From Bacillota bacterium (GTDB taxonomy: Bacteria; Bacillota; Negativicutes; Sporomusales; Sporomusaceae), in contig JAEZVB010000128.1 of assembly GCA_023443285.1 (NCBI GenBank), forward strand, positions 36,948 to 100,947: DNA of 64,000 bases. Direction: 5' to 3'. Made by a program: the position numbers and the translations under genes. Positions 7,018-16,001 of this stretch are shown piece by piece. How positions within the stretch are numbered: position 1 is the first letter of the stretch; the number at the start of each line of letters is the position of its first letter. Below the pieces are notes generated by a model. The model saw only the letters and a list, made by a program, of their open reading frames with translations, was not told the DNA's origin and ran no database searches.

Positions 7018-9258
7018 ATGAAAAAAGAATGGATGGAAAAACACGCAGACGGTAGTTATACGGTTCGTACTTGTGGTTGGTCACCTCCTGGAGACCATCC
7101 GGTAGGCTGCGGTATGAAGCTTCATGTAAAAGATGGCAAACTTGTGAAAGTTGAGGGTGATCCTGAGCATCCAATCAGTCAAGGGCGTCTATGCGTACGC
7201 TGCTTGACTTTGCCGGAATTTGTGCATCATCCTGACCGTATTATTTACCCAATGAAGCGTGCGCCGGAAAATCGCGGCAAAGATAAGTGGGAGAAAATTA
7301 CCTGGGATGAAGCCTATGATATCATCGTTGAGAAGGTAAATGGCTTTAAAAAGAATTACGGTGCTGAGTCTATCGTCGTATTCGGCGGAACTGGCCGGGA
7401 AGCATGCCTGTATTACTATCCGCTAGGTTTTTCCACACTGCAAACTCCAAATGTATGCTATCCGCTGAGCGGCTGGTCCTGCTATGGCCCTCGCTGCGCT
7501 ATCACTGACTATATCCTTGGTGCGGGCTATCCAGAGATTGACTTTGCTGGCCATTACCCTGATCGGTATGATCATCCTGGATATACAGTTCCTAAATACC
7601 TGGTACTCTGGGGCAAAATGCCATTATGGTCGAATCCAGATGGATTCTATGGTCACTCCATCATTGATATGATGAAACGTGGCACTAAAATTATTTCCAT
7701 CGACCCACGACTCAATTTCCTTTCTGCCCGGGCTGCTTACTGGATGCAATTACGTCCAGGAACTGACACTGCACTTGCACTTGGTTTCCTGAATGTAATC
7801 ATCAATGAAGATCTCTATGATCATAAGTTTGTTGAAGACTGGTGCTATGGCTTTGATGAGCTTAAAGAACGTGTTCAACAATATCCTGTAGAAAAAGTTG
7901 CTGAGATTACCGGCATACCGGCTGCAAAAATTATTGAATGTGCGAGAGCTATGGCTACTGCCAAACCTACCGCTATTCAATGGGGTCTGGCTGTCGATGA
8001 AAATCCGAACGGTGTACAATTAGGTCATGCTATCCTTTCGCTCTCCGCCATTACCGGCAACCTCGACGTGCCTGGCGGCATTACCTTAGGGCCACCCGCT
8101 GCTCTTCTTGGCAAATGGCGTGTGGAAACTCGTTCGCAGATTTCCGAAGAGCTTTGGGACAAACGTATCGGCGCCAAAGAATGGCCTGCGCTTAGCACTG
8201 CCTTGGCGACTACCCACCCGGATGAGACTTTGGACACCCTGGAATCAGGCAAGCCATACAAACTCAGAATGGGTTGGTTTAATAGTAGTAACTTTATTAC
8301 TGCTACCAATTCGGCTGCGCCGCAAAGATGGTATGAGGCTCTTAAAACCTTGGAATTTAACGTTGTTCAAGATTGCTTCATGACCCCGACTGCAATGGCA
8401 TTTGCTGATGTATTCCTGCCACTTCCGACGTTTGCTGAGCATGACGGTGTTGTACTGACTCACTTTGGTCGAAATGCTATCTTTGCAGGCGCAATGAATG
8501 AAGCATTCCGCGTTGGTGACACCAGGTCAGATATTGAAGTTTGTATCGAATTGGGCAAACGCCTCAATCCGGAAAACTGGCCGTGGGAAAATGTTCCCGA
8601 CTTCTTCACTGATCAACTTAAACCAGAACTGGGTATTGATTTTGACGGCTTAAGAGAAGCCGGTGTATTCCAGCCTGGCTATGAGTACAGAAAACATGAG
8701 ACTGGCAAATTGAGATTTGACGGTGAGCCTGGCTTTAATACAGTAACAGGTAAAGTTGAACTTTATTCAACACTCTTTGAAGAATGGGGCGAAGATCCGC
8801 TTCCTTACTATAAAGAGCCACCATACAGCCCAGTAAGTACTCCTGAAATTGCGAAGGAATATCCATTGGTACTCACTACCGGTGCCAGAAAAACCACCTC
8901 TTTCCATTCAGAGCATAGACAAATTAAATCCTTGCGCGATATTGATCCAGATCCGATTTTGGAAATTAATCCAGAAACGGCTGCTAGCCTAGGCATTAAA
9001 GAAGGCGATTGGGTATATATTGAAAACCAATTTGGTAAGTGCAAAGAAAAAGCTCATTTAATGCCTGCTATGAAACCTGGTGTTGTTCATGCTACTCATG
9101 GCATGTGGTACCCAGAAGAAGAAGCCGAAGAACCAAGCCTGTATGGTGTATGGAAATCCAATATTAATACCTTGATCCCTCATAAGCACATTGGTAAACT
9201 TGGTTTCGGTGCGCCGTTCAAAGCTATTCTCTGCAAAGTATATAAGGCAGAAGACTAA
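7018..9258 (+). CDS. Molybdopterin-dependent oxidoreductase catalytic subunit (acetylene hydratase/catechol dehydroxylase group)
   Basis: A 746-residue Mo/W-bis-pterin enzyme with no Tat or Sec signal, so cytoplasmic. The N-terminal CGWSPPGDHPVGCG region gives C19 and C31, and LCVRC gives C59 and C62, as likely [4Fe-4S] ligands with spacing unlike the usual CxxCxxxC. C155 in GWSCYGPR is the probable metal ligand. The pterin-binding C-terminal domain is complete. The next gene is its ferredoxin subunit and an aromatic-acid-type MFS carrier follows. Relatives act on acetylene, pyrogallol or catechols; the substrate here is not known. Confidence 0.9.
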   Translation: MKKEWMEKHADGSYTVRTCGWSPPGDHPVGCGMKLHVKDGKLVKVEGDPEHPISQGRLCVRCLTLPEFVHHPDRIIYPMKRAPENRGKDKWEKITWDEAYDIIVEKVNGFKKNYGAESIVVFGGTGREACLYYYPLGFSTLQTPNVCYPLSGWSCYGPRCAITDYILGAGYPEIDFAGHYPDRYDHPGYTVPKYLVLWGKMPLWSNPDGFYGHSIIDMMKRGTKIISIDPRLNFLSARAAYWMQLRPGTDTALALGFLNVIINEDLYDHKFVEDWCYGFDELKERVQQYPVEKVAEITGIPAAKIIECARAMATAKPTAIQWGLAVDENPNGVQLGHAILSLSAITGNLDVPGGITLGPPAALLGKWRVETRSQISEELWDKRIGAKEWPALSTALATTHPDETLDTLESGKPYKLRMGWFNSSNFITATNSAAPQRWYEALKTLEFNVVQDCFMTPTAMAFADVFLPLPTFAEHDGVVLTHFGRNAIFAGAMNEAFRVGDTRSDIEVCIELGKRLNPENWPWENVPDFFTDQLKPELGIDFDGLREAGVFQPGYEYRKHETGKLRFDGEPGFNTVTGKVELYSTLFEEWGEDPLPYYKEPPYSPVSTPEIAKEYPLVLTTGARKTTSFHSEHRQIKSLRDIDPDPILEINPETAASLGIKEGDWVYIENQFGKCKEKAHLMPAMKPGVVHATHGMWYPEEEAEEPSLYGVWKSNINTLIPHKHIGKLGFGAPFKAILCKVYKAED

Positions 9259-9286
9259 TACTAAAAATTCGAATGGAGGGATAAGG

Positions 9287-9622
9287 ATGTCTCGTAACGG
9301 TTTATTGATTGATTATGAATATTGTACAGGCTGCCATAGCTGTGAAGTTTCTTGCAGAAATGAGAAAAACCTCCCTAAAGACAAATGGGGAATCAAAATG
9401 ACTGAAGTAGGCCCGTTTAATGTAGAAGGCGATAAATGGGAGTGGAACTTTGTTCCGGTTCCTACTCAACTTTGTGATTTGTGCGAAGACCGCGTGGCTA
9501 AAGGACAAAAACCAGCGTGTGCTCTTCATTGCTTGGGTCAATGTATGGAAGTTGGTCCTATTGAAGAACTGGCAAAGAAAGCTGAAGCAAAAGGTAAAAG
9601 CGTAGCTATATTTGTGCCTTAA
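9287..9622 (+). CDS. Ferredoxin-like Fe-S subunit of the molybdoenzyme
   Basis: A 111-residue electron-transfer subunit. CTGCHSCEVSC near the N-terminus and a CDLC...CALHC...C group after residue 60 can bind two Fe-S clusters. The ATG at 9287 has GGAGGG upstream, and upstream in-frame codons overlap the catalytic gene. It starts 28 nt after the catalytic subunit ends, so the two form an operon. It lacks the four-cluster length of DmsB-type subunits. Confidence 0.88.
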   Translation: MSRNGLLIDYEYCTGCHSCEVSCRNEKNLPKDKWGIKMTEVGPFNVEGDKWEWNFVPVPTQLCDLCEDRVAKGQKPACALHCLGQCMEVGPIEELAKKAEAKGKSVAIFVP

Positions 9623-9664
9623 GCTAAGTTTTTTAGCAAAACTCTATCCTTAATGAGTATAGTG

Positions 9665-9764
9665 AATGCCATGATGGGCTCTTTCGAGGGCCTATTTGGC
9701 ATTACTCTTATAAGCTGCAAAGGTGACGCTAGCTTATAAGAGTAATGCCTTTAGCGTAGCGTCA
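9665..9764 (+). repeat. Three overlapping inverted repeats
   Basis: An exact 19-bp pair lies at 9698-9716 and 9731-9749. AATGCCA (9665-9671) can pair with TGGCATT (9697-9703), enclosing GGGCTC/GAGGGCC. TGACGCTA (9724-9731) can pair with TAGCGTCA (9757-9764). Because arms are shared, the hairpins are mutually exclusive. This could be a terminator/antiterminator switch before the MFS gene or the remnant of a small mobile repeat. Confidence 0.7.
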
Positions 9765-9860
9765 TCAATCCCTTACAATATGGAGCGAATACAGGTACAA
9801 AGATAATTATCAGTTATTTCAAAATATTCATTAGCATAGGTCTGATGGAAGGAGAATAAA

Positions 9861-11255
9861 ATGGCGAGAAATTTTACCATTTCAGAAGTAATTGATTCTT
9901 TCGGGGTTAATAAATTTACTTGGTCTATCTTTTTCTTTCTTGGTATGGCGATGGTTTTTGATGGTTATGACTATATGGTTGTCTCTTATACGATGCCGCA
10001 AATTTCGGCGGAATGGGCGTTAAATAAAGTGCAAACCGGGAGTTTGTCTTCCTGGAGTCTCTTTGGTTTAATCCTGGGTGGAGGAATAGCTGGCATCATT
10101 TCCGACAAAATTGGCAGAAAAAAAACCTTGGTTTATTCGATTACCGCGTATTCGTTATTAACAATTCCCATCTACTTTGTCCATAGTTTTGAATGGTATG
10201 CATTTTTTCGGGTATTGACAGGAGTGGGGCTAGGTGCCTGCATTCCGGTTGTTACAACGATGTTTTCGGAGACCACGCCAACAAACCGTCGTGCTTTATT
10301 TATAACCTTTGGTATGGCCTGGATGATTGTTGGCTGGGTGTTAGGCGGTCTTATACCCACATTTGTTGTTCCTTTATACGGGTGGAGACTGTGTTATCTA
10401 ATAGGCGGAATCCCTTTTTTATATGCTGTTTTCCTACATTTCCAAATGCGCGAATCGGCGCATTGGTTGGCCAATAAAGGCCGTAAGGAAGAAGCTGTAA
10501 AGGTTCTTCAAGATATTGAAAGAATCGCCACTGGAAAAACTACTGAGTGGGATCCTAATGCCTTAATTGTCCCGCAAAAATCTAAGGTCGTTGGTCCTAA
10601 AGCCATCTTTTCTAAAGACTACAGGCTGGCAACTGCCGGTATTTGGCTTACCTATTTTTGCGGGTGCTTTATAGTATATGGTATCAATGCATGGCTGCCT
10701 TCTCTGATGTTGGAAAAGGGGTTAAAATTATCATCTGCTTATGGACTCGCAATAGCCAATAATGCTGCCGCAATACTTGCCAATGCTTCGACTGGTTTTG
10801 CTGCTGAAATCATTGGGCGCAGGAAAAACCTTATTGGCAGTTTTTTTATTGCTGGAGCTGCTATTTTGATTATGGCTTATGTTCCAAGTAATTTTGCAGC
10901 CATTTTGGCGGCCAATATCTTTATGGGGTTTGCAATTAACTATGCAATTACTGCTGTACAACCGTTAATGGCCGAGAGTTATCCAACAGAGTTTAGAAAT
11001 ACAGGGGTAGCCTGGTGTCAGGCCTTCGGACGCTTGGGCGGGGCGCTAGCGCCGATTGTGGCCGGAATGATAATGGCCATGAATCTTGGCCCGCAGATGT
11101 CTTTTTTGTTTTATATCATACCGGCCCTGGTAGGCGGGTTAGCCGCTTATCTATTTGTTAAAAAAGAGACTAAGGGAAAATCCTTGGATCAACTTGCCGC
11201 CGAACAACAAACTGCAAAAATTAGTATGAAACGCGTTTGCGGCGAGGGTGAATGA
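9861..11255 (+). CDS. MFS transporter, aromatic acid:H+ symporter-like
   Basis: A 464-residue carrier with twelve predicted helices. The DGYDY motif in helix 1 and the ISDKIGRKK loop between helices 2 and 3 are typical of the AAHS and sugar-type MFS families. A GGAAGGAG site precedes the ATG. It follows the molybdoenzyme pair after a region of nested hairpins. It may import that enzyme's organic-acid substrate; this rests on position only. Confidence 0.85.
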   Translation: MARNFTISEVIDSFGVNKFTWSIFFFLGMAMVFDGYDYMVVSYTMPQISAEWALNKVQTGSLSSWSLFGLILGGGIAGIISDKIGRKKTLVYSITAYSLLTIPIYFVHSFEWYAFFRVLTGVGLGACIPVVTTMFSETTPTNRRALFITFGMAWMIVGWVLGGLIPTFVVPLYGWRLCYLIGGIPFLYAVFLHFQMRESAHWLANKGRKEEAVKVLQDIERIATGKTTEWDPNALIVPQKSKVVGPKAIFSKDYRLATAGIWLTYFCGCFIVYGINAWLPSLMLEKGLKLSSAYGLAIANNAAAILANASTGFAAEIIGRRKNLIGSFFIAGAAILIMAYVPSNFAAILAANIFMGFAINYAITAVQPLMAESYPTEFRNTGVAWCQAFGRLGGALAPIVAGMIMAMNLGPQMSFLFYIIPALVGGLAAYLFVKKETKGKSLDQLAAEQQTAKISMKRVCGEGE

Positions 11256-11282
11256 ATGTAATTAATTGATTTATTGCTACAA

Positions 11283-11333
11283 GCAAATGTCATGACTGCC
11301 TGCCTTGCGGGACTGTCATGGCATTTGCCTTTT
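11283..11333 (+). terminator. Terminator-like hairpin after the MFS gene
   Basis: GCAAATG(TC)ATGAC pairs with GTCAT(GG)CATTTGC around a GC-rich centre, followed by CTTTT. Confidence 0.75.
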
Positions 11334-11746
11334 GCCAGTCTGCATTGAAAAGTGAATGAAGTGGCAAAATGCCGTTTATCTGCAAAAGTGCACATGCTAA
11401 TGAACTGGTTGTCTGGTCAATGGTTTTGGTGCCAATATTAATGATTTGTGTGCAATTGCCGGACATTTTATATCGCTTTACGTTGGAATTGGTAGTATAG
11501 TCTAGTCATTTTCCTGGAAAGAATTATTTTTGCTTATGTATGGGGGCGTTTGAATTTTAGTTGAATCCTAAAATGATACTGTGATTGTAAAAAGGGAGCA
11601 TCTACTAGCGCTTGTTTTTTCTGAATTACGGGCTTTTAAGTAGCCATCTGGAATCCTAAAAAGAGATTAGTCGATTGCTATATAGTTGTAGTAAAAATCG
11701 AAAAAAATCCTTATATTACGCAGGTTTAGGCGTATTTCCGATAAAT
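11334..11746 (+). promoter_or_regulatory. Intergenic region with repeated GAATCCTAAAA elements
   Basis: No gene is seen. GAATCCTAAAATGATAC (about 11564-11580) and GAATCCTAAAAAGAGAT (about 11650-11666) are near-direct repeats 80-200 bp upstream of a sigma-54 promoter, the usual place for enhancer sites. Confidence 0.4.
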
Positions 11747-11762
11747 TGGCATAATTAATGCA
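11747..11762 (+). promoter_or_regulatory. Sigma-54 promoter (-24/-12)
   Basis: TGGCATAATTAATGCA with GG 11748-11749 and GC 11760-11761. It precedes the small zinc-ribbon gene at 11829. Confidence 0.8.
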
Positions 11763-11828
11763 TAATAGGTAAAAAGAATGATTGTGACAGTAGTAATCAT
11801 TACTAAACAATAAAGGAGGTACAACATA

Positions 11829-11969
11829 ATGTGTTTTAGACCAGCATCCTTATCTAAGCCAGTAGTTTGCCCAAACTGTGGCAAAAAGGTCGCAGCAATG
11901 GCAGGTATTAAACAAAAAGCTTGTCCTTTTTGTAAAACCGAATTACCAAAAGATGAAGAAAAGAAATAA
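11829..11969 (+). CDS. 46-residue zinc-ribbon protein, sigma-54 controlled
   Basis: ATG 11829 to TAA 11969 encodes a 46-residue protein. CPNCG (about 14-18) and CPFC (about 33-36) form one zinc ribbon, with a Lys/Glu-rich tail. AAAGGAGGT precedes it and a terminator follows at 12018. A dedicated promoter and terminator make it a monocistronic gene. Zinc binding is inferred from the cysteine pairs; function is unknown. Confidence 0.8.
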   Translation: MCFRPASLSKPVVCPNCGKKVAAMAGIKQKACPFCKTELPKDEEKK

Positions 11970-12017
11970 AATTGTCAAATTCAGTATGTCATATTTTTAC
12001 AGAACTGCAGAGTTAAT

Positions 12018-12055
12018 AAGGCAGGCCAAGTAACTAAACAGGCCTGCCTTTAAAA
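12018..12055 (+). terminator. Terminator of the zinc-ribbon gene
   Basis: A ten-base perfect stem, AAGGCAGGCC/GGCCTGCCTT, with a 13-nt loop, followed by TAAAAAA. Confidence 0.8.
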
Positions 12056-12177
12056 AACTGATAAGTCACAGAATTTTTAATTAATAAATTTTGTGTATTT
12101 TGCAGGCTGTTTTAGTGGTAGTAGAAGGTAAACAAACTCTTAGGTAAGCAAACTAAAAAAAGGAAGGGGTAAGAAGC

Positions 12178-13422
12178 GTGTCAGAACAAAAATATAATCG
12201 TTGGCTGATTCTTGTTGCTGCGGTCTTAATTAACATTTGTATCGGTACCTTATATGCATGGAGTGTATTTGCTTTGCCGCTGGGAAAAACATTTGGCTGG
12301 GCTGCAACCTCCATTGCGTTGGCGTTTACAATCAACCATGCCTTAAGTCCGGTCGCTATGATTGGCGGGGGTTACATACAAGACCGTTTAGGGGCAAAAG
12401 CGAATATAATTATTGGTGGAACTATGTTTGGCGTGGGGTTGTTTTTAACTGGGTTTGTATCCAGTGTAGAAATGCTTTACATTACCTACAGTGTACTTGC
12501 CGGAATTGGCGGTGGGTGTGTATATTCAGGAACACTTGGCAATACTGTAAAGTTTTTTCCTGATAAGCGAGGTCTAGCTGCAGGAATTGTTGCAGCTGGC
12601 TATGGTTCTGGTGCTACCATTGTCGCTCCAATTGCTAGCAAACTAATTGTTAGTTATGGTGTTTTAACTACTTTTCAGATACTTGGTGGAGTATTTTTAG
12701 TTGTTATCATGTTATGTTCATTAATAATTAAGAGAGCACCGGCTGATTTCAAACCCGAAGGTTGGAATCCGCCTGTTGCAGTTAACGCTCCTAAGCCGGT
12801 AGCTTGTGATGTGGTCTGGACTCAAATGCTCAGGGATACTACCTGGTGGGTTGTGCTGGTTATGCTTACCTGTGGTGCTTTATCAGGTCTGATGATTACT
12901 GCCTTTGCCTCCCCAATTGGGCAGCAGATGTTTAAATTGAGTCCTATGGATGCAGCGCTTTTTGTCAGTTTAGTTGCCGTATCTAATTCGTTGGGACGGA
13001 TTATTTTTGGGGCCATATCAGATAAAATTGGTCGCTCAAATACAATTATGATTATGTATGTCATTTCGGCCTTAGGTATGTTAAACCTTACGTTTACAAC
13101 CTCTGTAGCTGGTTTTGCTGTTTCTGGCGTTTGTGTTGGCGCAGTTTTTGGCGGTTTCATGAGTACAATGCCATCCATTATCAGTGAACGGTATGGGCTG
13201 AAAAATTTTGGAGTAAATTATGGAATTACCTTTGTCGGGTTTAGTTTAGCCGCGATCTTTGGCCCAATGACGGCTGCTACTGTAAGGCAGTCTACCGGAA
13301 ATTTTGAACAGGCGTTTTGGATTGCGCTGGGAATAAATATAGTAGGACTTGTTTTCGCCTTTGTGTTTAGAACACTGGATAAGCGGAGCAAAATGACAGT
13401 TAAAGCAAATATTACGCAATAA
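12178..13422 (+). CDS. MFS transporter, OFA (oxalate:formate antiporter) family
   Basis: A 414-residue carrier with twelve predicted helices. The first helix NICIGTLYAWSVFALPL and the GGGYIQDRLGAK loop are typical of the OFA family of organic-acid exchangers. Start is GTG 12178 after AAGGAAGGGG. Possible substrates are oxalate, formate or other small carboxylates; none can be chosen from sequence. It stands alone between two terminator-like hairpins. Confidence 0.88.
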   Translation: MSEQKYNRWLILVAAVLINICIGTLYAWSVFALPLGKTFGWAATSIALAFTINHALSPVAMIGGGYIQDRLGAKANIIIGGTMFGVGLFLTGFVSSVEMLYITYSVLAGIGGGCVYSGTLGNTVKFFPDKRGLAAGIVAAGYGSGATIVAPIASKLIVSYGVLTTFQILGGVFLVVIMLCSLIIKRAPADFKPEGWNPPVAVNAPKPVACDVVWTQMLRDTTWWVVLVMLTCGALSGLMITAFASPIGQQMFKLSPMDAALFVSLVAVSNSLGRIIFGAISDKIGRSNTIMIMYVISALGMLNLTFTTSVAGFAVSGVCVGAVFGGFMSTMPSIISERYGLKNFGVNYGITFVGFSLAAIFGPMTAATVRQSTGNFEQAFWIALGINIVGLVFAFVFRTLDKRSKMTVKANITQ

Positions 13423-13482
13423 AAGCTAATTACATTCAGGATAGAGCCGGCTATTTACAGAAAAAAACTATGATCTGAGTAG

Positions 13483-13496
13483 GGGGAACATTCCCC
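13483..13496. terminator. Weak terminator-like hairpin
   Basis: GGGGA and TCCCC pair around ACAT. There is only a modest T-rich tail. Confidence 0.35.
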
Positions 13497-13633
13497 TTAA
13501 CTTGTAATTTCATTGTTGCTTGTGTATCTCGCCGGGTCTACCCAGCTTTTTTAGTGAATTTTTAAATGGTATTGAAGGATTACTTGATACGGTTATATAT
13601 TTTGTAGTCCTAGTGATCTCAAGGAGAATAGTG

Positions 13634-15607
13634 ATGAAGAGCATAAAACTGAAACTGGGTGTAATGGTTACAACCCTACTTGTAGTTGCATTAGGCCTTT
13701 TGTCAGGTCTAAACTTTTGGCAAGCTGAAAAAATCATAATCCAAGATGTTGAAACAGAACTTGCCGGTAAATCGCAAAGTAGTGCCGCTCAGATTGGCGG
13801 GTGGTTGGATAGTAATAAACGCGATATTGCTACACTTGCCCGTTCGCCAGTTATTACTAAAGGAACACGCGAAACGATTGTTCCTTATTTGAATGCAGAA
13901 TTAAAGAATGCCAAGATTTATGAAAGTCTGCTTGTTCTTGATGGCAACGGTAACTATTTTGATTATAACGGTGAGACTGGGAATTTAGTGGAACGTGAAT
14001 ATTTTAAACGTTCAATTAAGGGAGAGACTTTTGTTTCTGATCCTGTTGTATCTAAAAAAACCAACAAGCTAGTAGTTGCCGTTTCGACTCCTATTCGTAC
14101 GGAAAATCGGATAGTTGGTGTACTTGTAGCACTGATTAATATTGAAGAAATTGAAAAAATGATCCTAGAAATAAAAGCAGGAGCAACCGGTTATGCCTAT
14201 GTTATTAGGGGAGACGGGATAATTATCGTACATCCTAATAAAGAATTGGTTAACAAAGTCAGTAGTATGAATGATCCCAATGCGCCACAAGAATTAAAAT
14301 CAGCTACTGATATGATGACAAAAGGCGAGCAGGGGATTGTTAGCTATAGCTATCTTGGAACAAATAAATATCTAGCGTATGCTCCGATTCCAGGTTATAA
14401 CTGGGCGATAGGAGTAAATGTACCAAGTAGTGAAGTTAAGGAAAAATTAAATACGTTTACCTGGACAGCAATTAGCACAAGTTTTGTTGTGTTAATCATT
14501 GCTGTTATTGTTGTTTTAATCGTAGCCACGCGTATTGCTAAGCCGTTAAAACAATTAAAGGATGCAGCCGTGTGTATTGCGGATGGGGATCTTTCTTTGA
14601 CCAATATCAATATTTCTTCTAAGGATGAAATAGGACAGTTGGCTCATGCCTTCGAAACTATGGTAAGTAATTTACGTGGTCTGGCACAACATATCAACGG
14701 CTCATCCGAGCAGGTAGCTGCATCTTCACAGGAACTTACTGCGAATGCCGAACAGTTAGCACAAGTAGCCGGGCAGGTAAGTACATCAATTACTAGTACG
14801 GCTCAGGGAGTCGGTGAGCAGGTAGTTATTGTAGATAAAGCACTGCTGCTTGTAGAAAAAATTGCGGACGGAGCCCGGCAAGAGGCAACTAAAACTGGTG
14901 ATGTAATCAATATTACTACACAGGCTGTTAAAGCTGCAGAAGTCGGCAATAAGGCTGTTGAAAGTGCAATAAGCCAAATGAACAGTATCCGCCAGACTGT
15001 GGATAATTCAGCTCAAGTTGTTGCCGAGCTTGGGGAACAATCTAAAGAAATCGGACAAATTGTCGAGACAATTTCCGGGATTGCTGGGCAAACTAATTTG
15101 CTGGCATTAAATGCTGCGATTGAAGCCGCGCGCGCAGGCGAACAAGGTCGTGGCTTTGCCGTCGTAGCGGAAGAAGTCAGAAAGCTGGCTGAGCAATCTC
15201 AGGAAGCTGCTAAGCAAATTGCAACACTTATTGGTGACATACAGAGTAAAACAGATAAGGCTGTAACCGCAATGGCTAATGGAACTCAGGAAGTTAAACG
15301 AGGTTCTGAGGTGGTTGACCAGGCTGGCAAATCGTTTAGTGACATTGATTTGCAGATAAAAAAGGCCGCAGCTATTGCGCAGGAAGCCGCTAAAGGCATG
15401 CAACAGCTTGCCGGTTCCAGTCAGCAGGTTTTTGACTCAATGAAAGAGGTTGAGTGTGTTAGTCGTGAGATTTCCAGTCAGACACAAAGTATTTCTGCCG
15501 CCACAGAGGAACAACTGGCATCAATGGAGGAGATATCTGCTTCCAGCCAGTACTTAGCCCAATTGGCAGAACAACTGCAAGGTGCGGTAAATAAGTTTAA
15601 ACTGTAA
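13634..15607 (+). CDS. Methyl-accepting chemotaxis protein with dCache sensor
   Basis: A 657-residue receptor: transmembrane helix about 9-29, periplasmic Cache-type domain about 35-275, second helix about 283-305, HAMP about 306-360, and a methyl-accepting signalling domain to the end. The hairpin tip EIGQIVETISGIAGQTNLLA and the following AALNAAIEAARAGEQGRGFAVVA region are strongly conserved. ATG 13634 is chosen because AAGGAG lies 8 nt upstream and the first helix then starts close to the N-terminus. The ligand is unknown; transporters and organic-acid enzymes nearby suggest a small acid. Confidence 0.92.
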   Translation: MKSIKLKLGVMVTTLLVVALGLLSGLNFWQAEKIIIQDVETELAGKSQSSAAQIGGWLDSNKRDIATLARSPVITKGTRETIVPYLNAELKNAKIYESLLVLDGNGNYFDYNGETGNLVEREYFKRSIKGETFVSDPVVSKKTNKLVVAVSTPIRTENRIVGVLVALINIEEIEKMILEIKAGATGYAYVIRGDGIIIVHPNKELVNKVSSMNDPNAPQELKSATDMMTKGEQGIVSYSYLGTNKYLAYAPIPGYNWAIGVNVPSSEVKEKLNTFTWTAISTSFVVLIIAVIVVLIVATRIAKPLKQLKDAAVCIADGDLSLTNINISSKDEIGQLAHAFETMVSNLRGLAQHINGSSEQVAASSQELTANAEQLAQVAGQVSTSITSTAQGVGEQVVIVDKALLLVEKIADGARQEATKTGDVINITTQAVKAAEVGNKAVESAISQMNSIRQTVDNSAQVVAELGEQSKEIGQIVETISGIAGQTNLLALNAAIEAARAGEQGRGFAVVAEEVRKLAEQSQEAAKQIATLIGDIQSKTDKAVTAMANGTQEVKRGSEVVDQAGKSFSDIDLQIKKAAAIAQEAAKGMQQLAGSSQQVFDSMKEVECVSREISSQTQSISAATEEQLASMEEISASSQYLAQLAEQLQGAVNKFKL

Positions 15608-15660
15608 CAGCAATATGTTTTTACGGTAATTAATCTAGTAGCTAAATAAGAATAAAATGT

Positions 15661-15710
15661 AGGGCTGTAGGTACTTAGTTTCTAAGTTTCCGTACAGCCT
15701 TGTTTTTTGA
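15661..15710 (+). terminator. Terminator of the chemoreceptor gene
   Basis: AGGGCTGTA...ACTTAG pairs with CTAAGT...TACAGCCT, followed by TGTTTTTT. Confidence 0.8.
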
Positions 15711-15747
15711 AAAGTGGTATTTCTATTAAGAAAAACGGTGTTGGTCA

Positions 15748-15794
15748 TTTCTAAAATGAGACAAAACGAGCAATGTTTCTCAAAATGAAAAAAC
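15748..15794 (+). promoter_or_regulatory. Candidate enhancer sites for the sigma-54 activator
   Basis: TTTCTAAAATGAGACA (15748-15763) and GTTTCTCAAAATGAAA (15775-15790) resemble the GTCTCAAAATGAGAC palindrome at 2604. They lie 85-130 bp upstream of a sigma-54 promoter. Confidence 0.5.
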
Positions 15795-15875
15795 GAAAAA
15801 AGCATGACAAAAATTGGGATAACAGCAAGTGCTTTATCTATAAGGAATGGTAATGCTCAATACTGAAAGGTTTTT

Positions 15876-15891
15876 TGGCACGAATTTTGCA
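15876..15891 (+). promoter_or_regulatory. Sigma-54 promoter of the second molybdoenzyme operon
   Basis: TGGCACGAATTTTGCA, close to the consensus, with GG 15877-15878 and GC 15889-15890. It is nearly identical to the moa promoter at 24791. Confidence 0.9.
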
Positions 15892-16001
15892 ATAGTTAGT
15901 AAGCAACAGAATAAGGCATAACGAGAATTGAGCTGGCAAATTGATGATTAGTCGGAAAAATTTGCTTAGTATTGATTATTAGATTATAGGGGGAGTAACA
16001 A

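Noticed and set aside
6734..7174. Long leftward frame of 146 codons
   Set aside because: It overlaps a sigma-54 promoter, the leader and the start of the Mo enzyme, and its composition is not protein-like.
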